Part shown: in pieces, positions 60,601-64,000 of the stretch
Position numbering within the stretch: the stretch's first letter is position 1
Layout of the letters: every line of letters starts with the position of its first letter
Assembly (NCBI GenBank): GCA_949825065.1
Contig: OX463844.1
Span: 27,003,056 to 27,067,055 of the forward strand
Source of the DNA: Odontocerum albicorne
Taxonomy: Eukaryota; Arthropoda; Insecta; Trichoptera; Odontoceridae
Length of the DNA: 64,000 nucleotides
Reading direction: 5' to 3'
The notes under the pieces: generated by a model
What the model was told of the DNA's origin: nothing
Database searches by the model: none
Seen by the model: only the letters and a program-made list of their open reading frames with translations
Made by a program: the position numbers and the translations under genes

Positions 60601-63600
60601 ACTTTAGGAAGCAATGCAATTGCAATCCGAATATTACCATTGTTCTCAGTTTCACTAGTCTTGTGAGACTAGTGACAGTATCCTTGATTACATAATCTCA
60701 ATATACGAGTATATGTAACCAATTTTTGTTATAAAAAAATAGTTCCATTCTGGTTTTCACTTAAAGCTAGATTAAAAGCTTTCCGATTGCTTAAAAAGAT
60801 TGCCACATGATAATCAGCCAGCCAGATGGTACTGTATACAATGAAAGTTCAAAAACAATACAATACAATCAAATTAACTTACTGAAAGGAAGAATGTCCA
60901 CTATTTTGTTACATGTATGTACTTATATTATATTATAAACATTTTCTAACAAAATGCTAGATATCAATTCTAGCCAAGAGTTTTAGCAACCATCGCCTTT
61001 TAGCTATAAACCGGAAATATTTTTAAATTGACTATTTTTAAATTGAAGTGTTATAATATTTTATGGCTACTAAACTCTTAAAGCACATACAGTGAAAATC
61101 TATTAATTTGAAATTTAAGTAAATCAATTTCACAGTAAAATTTGAATTACCAATTACACAATTACTAAAAAAGCGATTGGAATTTGCGCAGCACTTTCCG
61201 ACAACTGGGAATATTGCGGCCATTTTTTCTTACCACGAAAATAATGTAACTCAAATAAAGTTTTGTCGGCATATTTCCACAATATTGAGACAAAATAACA
61301 TATTTAATGGTAAAATAAATTTAAAAAATACGTACTGTATTTTATGGGCACACAAAGCATACGAATAAAAAAAAAAACACATTTAATTTTGACATGATCA
61401 TTTTTTACGAATCAAGTTGTTTATGTTGACACACATCATGATGTCACTGGTCTTTATTTGGTCACGCATTAGATTAATATATTATGAAATATGATACAGT
61501 TTTTGACAAATGAATTTTCATTTGTGAAATTATTAAAGGTAAAATAATAATTTTATTTTAAACATGTAATAATTTATATGAAAAGAATACTCGTAACCCC
61601 ATTCTCAAAGTTACTAGAAACACTAAATTCATCTCAGAATCAAGATTTCATAAGAGAAAATTAGCTAATTTATAGAAAGGTTAAAATAACGGTTGCGCAA
61701 AAAAAAATTCCTTTTTATTACATCCTTTTTACATTATTTCCTTACTTTTCAGTGGATTTCTCCATATATACATACCAACACATTTCCTTGTCAAAGAAGA
61801 CAGAGAGGACAAAACGTCTTATTTTTTATAGCTTGACACATCCATACATCTTCTCATACAACCTCTACGATTCCTGACTACTTTTCTTTTTTTCAGAATA
61901 TCATTCACTTGATCCAACCATAATTATTTTGGTCTTCCTCTCATACGCCTTCCACTCACATCTACACTGTATATCTGTTTTGTACCTTCCACTCACATCT
62001 ACACTGTATATCTTCATTCATTCATTCTACATGCCCAAACCATCTCAACGTGCTTTTATTCATCTTACTTAACACGTTACTCCATTGTTCCTTTTCAGAA
62101 GGTACTGTTAATTGTTACGTCATTACGAAAGAACCAGCAATACCAGCGCTTTGAAACTTTTACGGAAGATAGTCGAAATGTGTCGCTATTCAACTCATTT
62201 ATTCATCCACAGATGGGGCTGGTGGTTACATGAAAATAAAATAATTCCCCTTTCCCATTGGATAGACCGTGTAACACATCGATCAATAAGGCCCGGGACT
62301 AAATACTAAAACAACATTTGCCAAAATTCTTCTTTATTCATCAACGTCTCCTTCAAGAACGATACATTCATTCCAACGCTTTCCTAACTTTTCTATGCCA
62401 GCCGTGTAGAACGATTTATCTTTGGTTTCAAAATAGGCGTTAGTTTCGGCAATCACTTTTTCATTGGAAGCAAATCTCTTTCCCTGGAACATCTTTTTGA
62501 GCTCTGCAAACAGCCAATAGCCGCTGGGGGCCAAATCTGGAGAATATGGTGGGTGCAGAAGCAATTCGAAGTTCAACTCATGCAATTTGGCCATCGTTAC
62601 CATCGACTTGTGACACGGTGCATTGTCCTGATGAAAGAGAACTTTTTTCTTCTTCATATGGGGCCATTTTTTTGCAATTTCTGCCTTCAAACAGTCCAAT
62701 AACGCTATGTAATATTCCCTATTGATGGTTTTTCCCTTTTCAAGGTGATCGATGAATATTATACCATGCGCATCCCAAAATACGGAGGCCATAACCTTCC
62801 CGGCCGACTGTTGAGTTTATGGTCGCTTTGGACGATTTTCACCGGCTTTTCATAGTTTGTATTTCCACAAACTAGTAGGTTATCTCTTCCAGGCAATCAG
62901 AAAGTTGTTAAATAGGCCTTAATTGAAAAGCAAACTGAAACCAACAGGAAACAAATCCGCAGCCCCTGGGTTTAGAGACAGGTATCTTACCAATTTTTTG
63001 CCGGACCTCATAATCAAGGATCCCCCTGCTAGTCCAACGTCAATCTTGAGCTGCTTCTCCACATAAATCATGTAATCTTCTATGAGAGGACAGAGCCATT
63101 CTAATCGCGCACTCCCTTCAGCATTTTTAGGGCACTTTTTCTAGCCCATTTCAAAAACACCGATAGATTAATCAGAAATGAAACCAATAATACTGATTGG
63201 AGTCATATATTTGATTGACTCAGTTAACAGAAAGGTGAGACACTGAATTGCTTGTTGAACAGTTTTCTAGATTCTCATCCCATCTGTTAAAATCAAGCAA
63301 TCTAACTTTCCTATCACGACACATACTTTTCCTTCTCTACAGAATACACCTTCTCACACAACTCTGATCATTTCTCTGACTGTACATTTCCTTCTTTCAA
63401 AATATCATTCACTTTATCCAGCCATGCTTTCCTTGGTCTTCCTCCTCCATGTCTTTCACTCACATTTGCCCTGTATATTGATTTTGTTCGTTTTTCTTAA
63501 TTCATTCATTCTACATGACTAAACCATTTCAGAGTGCTCTTCTTGGTGTTACTTAATAAATCAACTTAAGTTCCATATTTTGTCATAATATTATCATCCT

Positions 63601-63781
63601 ATGTGTTCTTATCAGTACACACATTATTTATTCGGCTTATAATATACGTTATTTTTTATAAAGAAATCTTTGCAGTCAGTTACCGTTTTCCATTCAGAGT
63701 GTATTTTATCCAACGCCTTGTACTGCATGTATGAAGCAAAACCTTCATTAAGCCACAATTCATCCCACCATTTCATGGTAA
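27538..63781 (-). CDS. M1 metallopeptidase (aminopeptidase N-like), 3' part
   Basis: Twelve exons on the minus strand, in order: 63684-63781, 58881-59015, 51557-51723, 50135-50275, 45416-45501, 43585-43718, 40908-41108, 38269-38345, 35096-35241, 30478-30607, 28965-29187, 27538-27693. All have GT..AG borders and compatible phases, totalling 1694 nt. The first exon holds [17 protein letters not shown], whose Glu is the third zinc ligand; HEXXH and the N-terminal beta domain lie beyond the right edge. Later exons carry [51 protein letters not shown], and the ERAP1-like C-terminal helical domain ([11 protein letters not shown] to [15 protein letters not shown]). These enzymes remove N-terminal residues from peptides, often at the cell surface or in the ER lumen. 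There is no hydrophobic C-terminal GPI signal, so any membrane anchoring would be N-terminal. Subtype within M1 is not decided. Confidence 0.96.
27893..27965 (-). repeat. SINE family 1, 3' fragment
   Basis: It contains aacctgatgggtttattgcc and atgtgacaattatttccaac, the reverse of the family 3' body. Confidence 0.55.
28118..28266. repeat. Interspersed repeat R2, copy 2 (fold-back form)
   Basis: The left part (tatagttaaggcatta, atggaggtttaaagac) is the reverse complement of the right part of copy 1. The right part (gatgaggtgaaagctttgaa, acagtgtttgataaaa) is in direct orientation to it. Copy 2 therefore looks like a recombined or fold-back version. Confidence 0.5.
28450..28545 (-). repeat. tRNA-derived SINE family 3
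   Basis: The minus strand reads tagtggttagcatacttgct (box A-like) and, about 30 nt on, gggtttgatccccagta (box B-like), with the spacing of a tRNA. The 3' trailer has no acceptor pairing, so this is a SINE head rather than a tRNA gene. Confidence 0.5.
28965..29187 (-). CDS. M1 peptidase exon 11 of those in window
   Basis: The acceptor is tatcacag above 29187 and the donor gtaaaa below 28965. It encodes [40 protein letters not shown] and [29 protein letters not shown] is conserved in the M1 C-terminal domain. A GTG at 29132 is internal, not a start. Confidence 0.95.
29668..30022. repeat. hAT-type non-autonomous repeat (degenerate)
   Basis: It begins gagttggcaaccttttgt...agagggccaaat...gcgggccgcac and ends gcgggccat...gcccgtgggccgctgatct. 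This is the familiar pattern of hAT-derived repeats with 'gggccgc' ends. A short related piece, ggcgggccgcgggttggt, is at about 37260. Target duplication not resolved. Confidence 0.45.
30478..30607 (-). CDS. M1 peptidase exon 10 of those in window
   Basis: The acceptor is tgctacag above 30607 and the donor gtctgt below 30478. It encodes [40 protein letters not shown] and LQR. W...W..F..E....EK..L..AL..S..P.. is typical M1 helical-repeat sequence. Confidence 0.95.
31038..31463. repeat. TTAA-flanked non-autonomous element
   Basis: TTAA at 31034-31037 and 31464-31467 flank inverted ends ccacttaatgc and gcattaagtgg. It is 426 bp with no coherent ORF. The interior right half is GC-richer (cgcgaacgactggcgagc). 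Fits a piggyBac-type MITE. Confidence 0.75.
31577..32508 (+). mobile_element. Mariner-like element H, internally deleted
   Basis: TIRs cgaggcgtatccagaaagta and tactttctggatatgcctcg, flanked by TA (31575-31576, 32509-32510). The transposase lacks its DNA-binding domain; the remaining frame from 31745 gives [67 protein letters not shown], then after a frameshift [15 protein letters not shown] and [12 protein letters not shown]. The 5' region has a hairpin ggctacac-ttac-gtgtagcc (31648-31667). A second copy starts at 63832. Confidence 0.9.
32814..32845. repeat. Short perfect hairpin
   Basis: aagttccttgacaa and ttgtcaaggaactt pair around a 4-nt loop (ttac). Intronic, no other context. Confidence 0.8.
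33070..33480 (+). repeat. SINE family 2, about 400 bp, copy 1
   Basis: A tRNA-like head (gataacgcactgaacttcc, acggaaggtcatcggttcga with box B ggttcgaacc) is followed by a body shared block-by-block with 59490-59885: aatacctatgacttcggtca, ctcacttcagtgt, cacagctttgctttcc and attgacattggaatgtcgag. Confidence 0.75.
33480..34340. other. Intronic stretch, nothing recognised
   Basis: No repeat termini or protein similarity were recognised between SINE 2 and the mariner fragment. Confidence 0.45.
34351..34640 (+). mobile_element. Mariner 5'-end fragment (different lineage)
   Basis: It starts with an acgagggtagattaaatatg-type terminus and, from ATG at 34502, encodes [40 protein letters not shown]. 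This is the N-terminal DNA-binding region of a mariner transposase. It breaks off near 34640 where a non-LTR fragment begins. Confidence 0.8.
34690..35050 (+). mobile_element. Non-LTR tail fragment, family N copy 4
   Basis: Reading across frames: [24 protein letters not shown], then MEEAKDI-like and [12 protein letters not shown] at the end. It matches the tail at 53520-53690 and extends further 3'. It stops just before the donor of peptidase exon 35096-35241. Confidence 0.65.
35096..35241 (-). CDS. M1 peptidase exon 9 of those in window
   Basis: The acceptor is cttctcag above 35241 and the donor gtaagt below 35096. It encodes [32 protein letters not shown] and [17 protein letters not shown]...AC..G..DC...A...F..W matches M1 enzymes. 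Confidence 0.96.
35335..35418. repeat. Two-copy 42-bp tandem repeat
   Basis: cataatcatatttccaagtt followed by ttattattatatgtataatt occurs twice, directly adjacent and identical. Confidence 0.9.
35877..37058 (-). mobile_element. Mariner (irritans-like), element D
   Basis: TIR acacatcgatcaataaatcc (left) and ttattgatcgatgtga (right), with TA at 35875-35876 and 37059-37060. Transposase on the minus strand starts with an intact ATG ([20 protein letters not shown]) but has TGA in place of the Trp codon in QRWLEKC. About 110 bp is deleted after EIADILKIS, and frameshifts follow. The C-terminal third is open (36407-35910): [54 protein letters not shown] end. Inactive. Confidence 0.92.
38269..38345 (-). 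CDS. M1 peptidase exon 8 of those in window
   Basis: The acceptor is atttttcag above 38345 and the donor gtatgt below 38269. It encodes [20 protein letters not shown] and TDHVT. Short (77 nt), but phase fits both neighbours and TW...D..H...L is a conserved M1 pattern. Confidence 0.93.
38401..39714 (-). mobile_element. Mariner element I, near full length
   Basis: Inverted ends cgaaggtggtccgataagta and tacttatcggaccgccctcg, flanked by TA (38399-38400, 39715-39716). At 1314 bp it is the best-preserved mariner in the window. It is antisense to no gene (same strand as the peptidase) and lies in the intron between exons 40908 and 38345. Confidence 0.95.
38465..39536 (-). pseudogene. Mariner transposase, one frameshift and one stop
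   Basis: Starts at ATG 39536 ([17 protein letters not shown]). HTH part: [16 protein letters not shown], then a 15-bp motif repeated so that MGHIR occurs in tandem (39199-39234), then [19 protein letters not shown] and [18 protein letters not shown] (first catalytic Asp). One extra C near 39015 shifts frame. The following frame gives [50 protein letters not shown] (second Asp), [20 protein letters not shown] (third Asp). TAG replaces a sense codon after LAG (38612-38614); the frame then runs to GDYVKK and a stop at 38467. Two lesions only, so recently inactivated. Confidence 0.92.
40136..40345. repeat. Possible hAT-type MITE
   Basis: It starts cagaggttttcaaaatgtgc...gcacactggggtg, a common hAT (Charlie-like) end. 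The other end may be aaaacactgtggtgaactac. No clear target duplication. Confidence 0.3.
40908..41108 (-). CDS. M1 peptidase exon 7 of those in window
   Basis: The acceptor is atttcag above 41108 and the donor gtaagt below 40908. It encodes [56 protein letters not shown] and YIEFT. R..ILNDAF.LA.AG...Y..AL....YL..E.DY.PW is a strong M1 signature. Confidence 0.97.
41120..41985 (-). other. Peptidase intron, nothing recognised
   Basis: No termini or protein similarity seen in this AT-rich intronic stretch. Confidence 0.4.
41990..42245 (+). mobile_element. Non-LTR tail fragment, family N-related copy 5
   Basis: [39 protein letters not shown] and [10 protein letters not shown] correspond to the same RT tail (MR.LR.I.G..., LRWFGH.ER.N.ER..K, GRP.K.W.D), but more diverged. 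Confidence 0.6.
42265..43419 (+). mobile_element. Tc1/mariner-superfamily element L (DDE_3 type)
   Basis: Inverted ends caggatctttcaatagg (left) and ccttattgaaagaccctg (right), with TA at 42263-42264 and 43420-43421. Transposase in pieces: [15 protein letters not shown] at 42568, a deletion, then [27 protein letters not shown] (first Asp), [34 protein letters not shown] (second Asp), [18 protein letters not shown] (third). The chemistry residues sit as in Tc3/mariner relatives, but the sequence is distinct from the other mariners here. A T-rich run at 42546-42558 precedes the ORF. Stops and frameshifts make it inactive. Confidence 0.85.
43585..43718 (-). CDS. M1 peptidase exon 6 of those in window
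   Basis: The acceptor is tcttgcag above 43718 and the donor gtattt below 43585. It encodes [40 protein letters not shown] and [15 protein letters not shown] is the hallmark joining the catalytic and C-terminal parts of M1 enzymes. Confidence 0.98.
43925..44130 (+). repeat. SINE family 1, full length
   Basis: tRNA-like head tccatggcctagtaagatgc (box A) and gaaggttgcaggttcgaatt (box B), then gaaactttt, a linker, ccagttttaatttaaggcct, ctttctggttgg, attgtcatatgacaataagc, ccgccaggttgt and aacgaaagtgtaata. Best copy for defining the family. Confidence 0.85.
44337..44405. repeat. Half copy of fold-back element at 9740
   Basis: aggatcttcaaaacttcaat, gtcaaccc and agcccgccactcg match the right arm of 9740-9990. 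Confidence 0.45.
44590..45240 (+). mobile_element. Degenerate mariner remnant
   Basis: Pieces [12 protein letters not shown] (HTH linker) and [18 protein letters not shown] (normally [16 protein letters not shown]) lie in the correct order on the plus strand. A SINE 1 fragment (gagttcattgccatgtggca, about 44850-44885) interrupts it. No termini left. Confidence 0.55.
45416..45501 (-). CDS. M1 peptidase exon 5 of those in window
   Basis: The acceptor is gttttcag above 45501 and the donor gtaagc below 45416. It encodes [20 protein letters not shown] and [15 protein letters not shown] is the family pattern. Phase 2 in, 1 out. Confidence 0.95.
45510..46260 (-). other. Peptidase intron, nothing recognised
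   Basis: AT-rich, with several tttgacattt-like runs but no defined repeat. Confidence 0.4.
46335..46586. repeat. MITE-like element with 30-bp inverted ends
   Basis: 46335-46365 (tcgccaatactgcaagaaca core) and 46557-46586 (tgttcttgcaatattggcga core) are inverted repeats matching at about 28 of 30 positions and enclosing about 190 bp of AT-rich, non-coding DNA. A separate hairpin (aaattttccatg / catggaaaatttt) lies just outside at 46274-46314. Confidence 0.7.
46617..47469 (-). mobile_element. Mariner-like element J, internally deleted
   Basis: Inverted ends accttgatcaaaaagtttta and aaaactttttgatcaaggt, with TA at 46615-46616 and 47470-47471. On the minus strand the N-terminal piece [20 protein letters not shown] is fused by deletion (about 600 bp relative to a full-length element) to [38 protein letters not shown] and, after a frameshift, FFLF...LKNRFAERV. 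The first catalytic Asp is lost. Non-autonomous. Confidence 0.9.
47635..48260 (+). mobile_element. Mariner-like transposase remnant K
   Basis: Plus-strand pieces [20 protein letters not shown] (first Asp), [40 protein letters not shown] (second, Asp changed to Asn in HHNTP), [18 protein letters not shown] (third, Asp to Asn), EFQDIEE. It starts after the HTH region and lacks recognisable TIRs. Two catalytic positions are mutated. Confidence 0.8.
48340..49060 (-). other. Peptidase intron, nothing recognised
   Basis: No repeat or protein similarity recognised. Confidence 0.4.
49065..49694. repeat. TTAA-flanked non-autonomous element, 630 bp
   Basis: TTAA at 49061-49064 and 49695-49698. Inverted ends ccttcccttacgg and agggaaggaaagg match imperfectly. 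The interior contains a GC-rich segment (gcataccccggcgcttacgc) unlike its surroundings and no long conserved ORF. Probably piggyBac-type. Confidence 0.55.
49781..50220 (-). repeat. Perfect 110-bp x4 tandem array duplicating an exon end
   Basis: Four identical 110-bp units (starting 49781, 49891, 50001, 50111). On the minus strand each unit is 83 nt of coding sequence of peptidase exon 50135-50275 (from [13 protein letters not shown] to PSMF) followed by its splice donor gtacgt and about 27 nt of intron. Only the unit nearest the exon body (50111-50220) is joined to an acceptor-bearing exon; the other three sit in the intron as spare donors. No base differences between units were seen. Confidence 0.97.
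50135..50275 (-). CDS. M1 peptidase exon 4 of those in window
   Basis: The acceptor is attttcag above 50275 and the donor gtacgt below 50135. It encodes [20 protein letters not shown] then [18 protein letters not shown] and ESPSMF. MDTWT.QMG.P.V.V is the classic M1 motif. The donor used is the first of four tandem copies. Using a later copy would run into a frameshift and stop. Confidence 0.97.
50370..50600. repeat. TTAA-type interspersed repeat, copy 2
   Basis: It begins after TTAA (50366-50369) with cacattgactgc and shares ttcttaaaaaatagtaaaa and attcattgtcatatat-type blocks with 12150-12415. The right end is not clear. Confidence 0.45.
51557..51723 (-). CDS. M1 peptidase exon 3 of those in window
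   Basis: The acceptor is tttttcag above 51723 and the donor gtaagt below 51557. It encodes [40 protein letters not shown] and [22 protein letters not shown]...GE..F..G...YL..Y is diagnostic. Confidence 0.98.
51760..53090 (-). other. Peptidase intron, nothing recognised
   Basis: AT-rich, with short open frames only. None carries a recognised motif. Confidence 0.4.
53100..53690 (+). mobile_element. Non-LTR RT/tail fragment, family N copy 6
   Basis: Plus-strand, read across frames: [89 protein letters not shown] then [25 protein letters not shown]. It covers the RT thumb and basic tail and is the most complete copy of family N in the window. An adjacent frame change near 53577 shows decay. Confidence 0.75.
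54077..55357 (+). mobile_element. Unclassified TIR DNA element X, copy 1
   Basis: Bounded by cactagttaacaag (54077) and ttgttaactagtg (ending 55357), perfect 13-bp inverted ends apart from the last base. Coding remnants on the plus strand: [93 protein letters not shown] and FHQDSHRME. This looks like a multi-copy arthropod ORF family of unknown mechanism; I do not assign it to a named superfamily. A tail of about 400 bp after the ORF is AT-rich and non-coding. Frameshifts and stops abound. Confidence 0.7.
55512..56442 (-). mobile_element. Unclassified TIR DNA element X, copy 2 (inverted)
   Basis: Ends cactagttaacaaatt (55512) and ccttgttaactagtg (ending 56442). On the minus strand it repeats copy 1 block by block: [30 protein letters not shown] (here losing HLDFF), [37 protein letters not shown], then the AT-rich tail (cctatgtaac, tttagtatttcaggaattta). 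The 5' third is deleted compared with copy 1, but its own 3' end is longer. Together with copy 1 it forms an inverted pair separated by 154 bp. Confidence 0.7.
56590..56901 (-). mobile_element. Jockey-like RT fragment, 3' part (split by hAT)
   Basis: The minus strand encodes [55 protein letters not shown] and [12 protein letters not shown]. This is the post-RT C-terminus of a Jockey/CR1-type element. The upstream half resumes at 58468-58740 on the other side of the hAT insertion, with the reading frame joining at VEY / GDCIYG. Confidence 0.8.
56902..58467 (+). mobile_element. hAT element with 8-bp target duplication
   Basis: Ends cagtagcggctggc (56902) and ccggccgccactg (58467) are imperfect inverted repeats of the CAGTGGCGGC type. 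They are flanked by an exact 8-bp direct repeat, tactcgac (56894-56901 and 58468-58475). The interior encodes a decayed transposase whose C-terminal dimerisation region is still open. It is inserted into a non-LTR element, giving a clear relative age. Confidence 0.95.
57973..58302 (+). pseudogene. hAT transposase C-terminal (dimerisation) region
   Basis: An open frame with [40 protein letters not shown] and SILSI, the hAT C-terminal dimerisation motif as found in ZMYM1/zinc-finger MYM-like transposases. Upstream pieces ([27 protein letters not shown], 57720-57900) are the same protein with frameshifts. A downstream piece ([22 protein letters not shown]) is still visible after the stop. Confidence 0.85.
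58468..58740 (-). mobile_element. Jockey-like RT fragment, 5' part (split by hAT)
   Basis: The minus strand encodes [20 protein letters not shown], a stop in place of the Leu of [20 protein letters not shown], then [17 protein letters not shown] and [15 protein letters not shown]....H...........L..I is the Jockey RT thumb signature. Continues at 56901. Confidence 0.8.
58881..59015 (-). CDS. M1 peptidase exon 2 of those in window
   Basis: The acceptor is atttgcag above 59015 and the donor gtatga below 58881. It encodes [40 protein letters not shown] and ISYNK. MD.DA...SHPI.V.V..P.EI...FD.ISY.KGA is the canonical M1 segment downstream of the zinc site. Confidence 0.98.
59325..59480 (+). mobile_element. 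Non-LTR tail fragment, family N copy 7
   Basis: [31 protein letters not shown] and a CSLY/SAYPS-type end match the very 3' end of the tail at 34900-35040. Confidence 0.5.
59490..59885 (+). repeat. SINE family 2, copy 2
   Basis: It shares with 33070-33480 the head (ggtaacgcacttgacttcta, tacggaaggtcactaatttg) and body (aaggatacctatgacttcag, cttctcacttcagtgtacc, ggcacagctttgctttccaa). Confidence 0.75.
60098..60300 (+). repeat. SINE family 1, full length
   Basis: Head acatagttagtaagacagtt and gagggttgcgggttcgaatc, then ccattggaaccc, agtctggttttcataca, atgtttctggttgattgg, gactgccacataactataaa and cgaaagtgtaatag. No CCA-acceptor pairing, so not a functional tRNA. Confidence 0.85.
60385..60600 (-). 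repeat. SINE family 1, full length, inverted to previous
   Basis: Reverse order: tattacactttcattgtgta, attgccatgtggaaatctct, ttcaaccacccataaagatg, then gattgaacccgcaactctca (box B) and cttaccaactaagacatgaa (box A). It forms an inverted pair with 60098-60300. Confidence 0.85.
60735..60860 (+). repeat. SINE family 1, headless copy
   Basis: ccattctggttttcacttaa, agattgccacatgataatca, gccagatggtactgtataca and acaatacaatacaatc tail. The tRNA-like head is missing. Confidence 0.75.
60870..61735 (-). other. Peptidase intron, nothing recognised
   Basis: AT-rich. No repeat or protein similarity seen. Confidence 0.4.
61740..62100 (-). mobile_element. Non-LTR tail fragment, family N copy 8
   Basis: The minus strand reads [38 protein letters not shown] and NDILKK. 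A 28-bp segment (cttccactcacatctacact...) is tandemly duplicated at 61947-62011, adding a repeat inside the tail. Confidence 0.7.
62274..62850 (-). mobile_element. Mariner (irritans-like), 3' half, element G
   Basis: TIR acacatcgatcaataaggcc at 62274 with TA at 62272-62273; the other end is missing. The minus strand is open from 62792 to 62334: [34 protein letters not shown] (second catalytic Asp), [18 protein letters not shown] (third Asp changed to Gly) and [14 protein letters not shown]. It is truncated just upstream of [10 protein letters not shown]. Confidence 0.9.
62870..63010 (-). repeat. SINE family 1, diverged
   Basis: Reverse-oriented: ctcttccaggcaatcagaaa, ttaattgaaaagcaaactga, then ccgcagcccctgggtttaga and ggtatcttaccaattttttg as a decayed head. 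Confidence 0.5.
63290..63575 (-). mobile_element. Non-LTR tail fragment, family N copy 9
   Basis: The minus strand reads [11 protein letters not shown], then [33 protein letters not shown] and RRCILCREGK. Same tail as copies at 34690 and 53100. Confidence 0.65.
63684..63781 (-). CDS. M1 peptidase exon 1 of those in window (zinc-ligand Glu)
   Basis: The acceptor is cttttcag above 63781 and the donor gtaact below 63684. It encodes [20 protein letters not shown] and [12 protein letters not shown]. The Glu in WLNEGFA is the third zinc ligand. HEXXH, 18 residues before that Glu in this family, must be in the next upstream exon outside the window. Confidence 0.98.
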
Positions 63782-63831
63782 CTGAAAAGAAAAATTTATA
63801 CATTCAATTTTAATCATTGGTGAGGAAAATA

Positions 63832-64000
63832 CGAGGCGTATCCAGAAAGTAAGTGTACTGTGGCTCTCACGACCGGATGGATTTTATTTTCGACATGTTG
63901 GCTACACTTCCGTGTAGCCTGACCCTTCCCCTTCGCAACGAGACTGGTTTGAGGTCAGTACGTTGAGAAGTGTCGACGCGACAACACGTTTCGTGAAAAA
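63832..64000 (+). mobile_element. Mariner-like element H, second copy (runs off edge)
   Basis: Begins after TA (63830-63831) with cgaggcgtatccagaaagta and follows the first 165 bp of 31577 with few substitutions, including the ggctacac-ttcc-gtgtagcc hairpin. The transposase part lies beyond the window. Confidence 0.92.

Noticed and set aside
1..64000. CRISPR arrays, operons, prophage or bacterial contamination
   Set aside because: Spliceosomal introns, insect gene content and eukaryotic transposons run throughout. No spaced short direct repeats of CRISPR type were found; the tandem arrays seen have no spacers.

Overview
The window is AT-rich, intron-rich, repeat-dense eukaryotic DNA that reads as an arthropod, almost certainly insect, nuclear genome. 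Two host genes with insect-type products are present. The repeats are dominated by Tc1/mariner, piggyBac, hAT, Helitron, non-LTR and tRNA-derived SINE sequences. The order of insect cannot be fixed from the sequence alone.

Host gene 1 (plus strand, 4366-25489) is a complete seven-exon acyl-CoA delta-9 desaturase. All splice phases agree and the joined CDS is 1113 nt (370 codons plus stop). It carries the three histidine boxes of the membrane desaturases. Host gene 2 (minus strand, 63781 down to 27538) is the 3' part of an M1-family (aminopeptidase N-like) metallopeptidase: twelve phase-consistent exons, 1694 nt, about 564 residues. It runs from just after the HEXXH active site (off the right edge) to the stop codon. 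The two genes converge, with stop codons about 2.05 kb apart.

Almost everything else is intronic transposon debris. From the left there are non-LTR fragments (0.3-6.0 kb), a pogo-like remnant and a strong hairpin (7.34-7.43 kb), a Helitron Rep remnant (10.0-10.7 kb), a Mos1-like mariner (12.9-14.1 kb), an irritans-type mariner (14.5-15.7 kb) and a piggyBac element with one nonsense codon (16.9-19.6 kb). A second Mos1-like mariner lies at 23.2-24.3 kb. Inside the peptidase gene are mariners of several lineages (31.6, 34.4, 35.9, 38.4, 44.6, 46.6, 47.6, 62.3 and 63.8 kb), a diverged Tc1/mariner element (42.3 kb), TTAA-flanked non-autonomous elements, and an inverted pair of a DNA element with CACTAGTTAACAA termini that I cannot place in a named family (54.1-56.4 kb). 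A hAT element sits inside a non-LTR reverse transcriptase with a perfect 8-bp target duplication (56.9-58.5 kb). At least ten copies of one tRNA-derived SINE are scattered throughout.

The most unusual gene-level feature is a perfect four-copy 110-bp tandem array (49781-50220). It repeats the 3' part of one peptidase exon together with its splice donor, giving four identical donors of which only the first yields an intact frame. No bacterial-type operon, CRISPR array or true rRNA/tRNA gene was seen.
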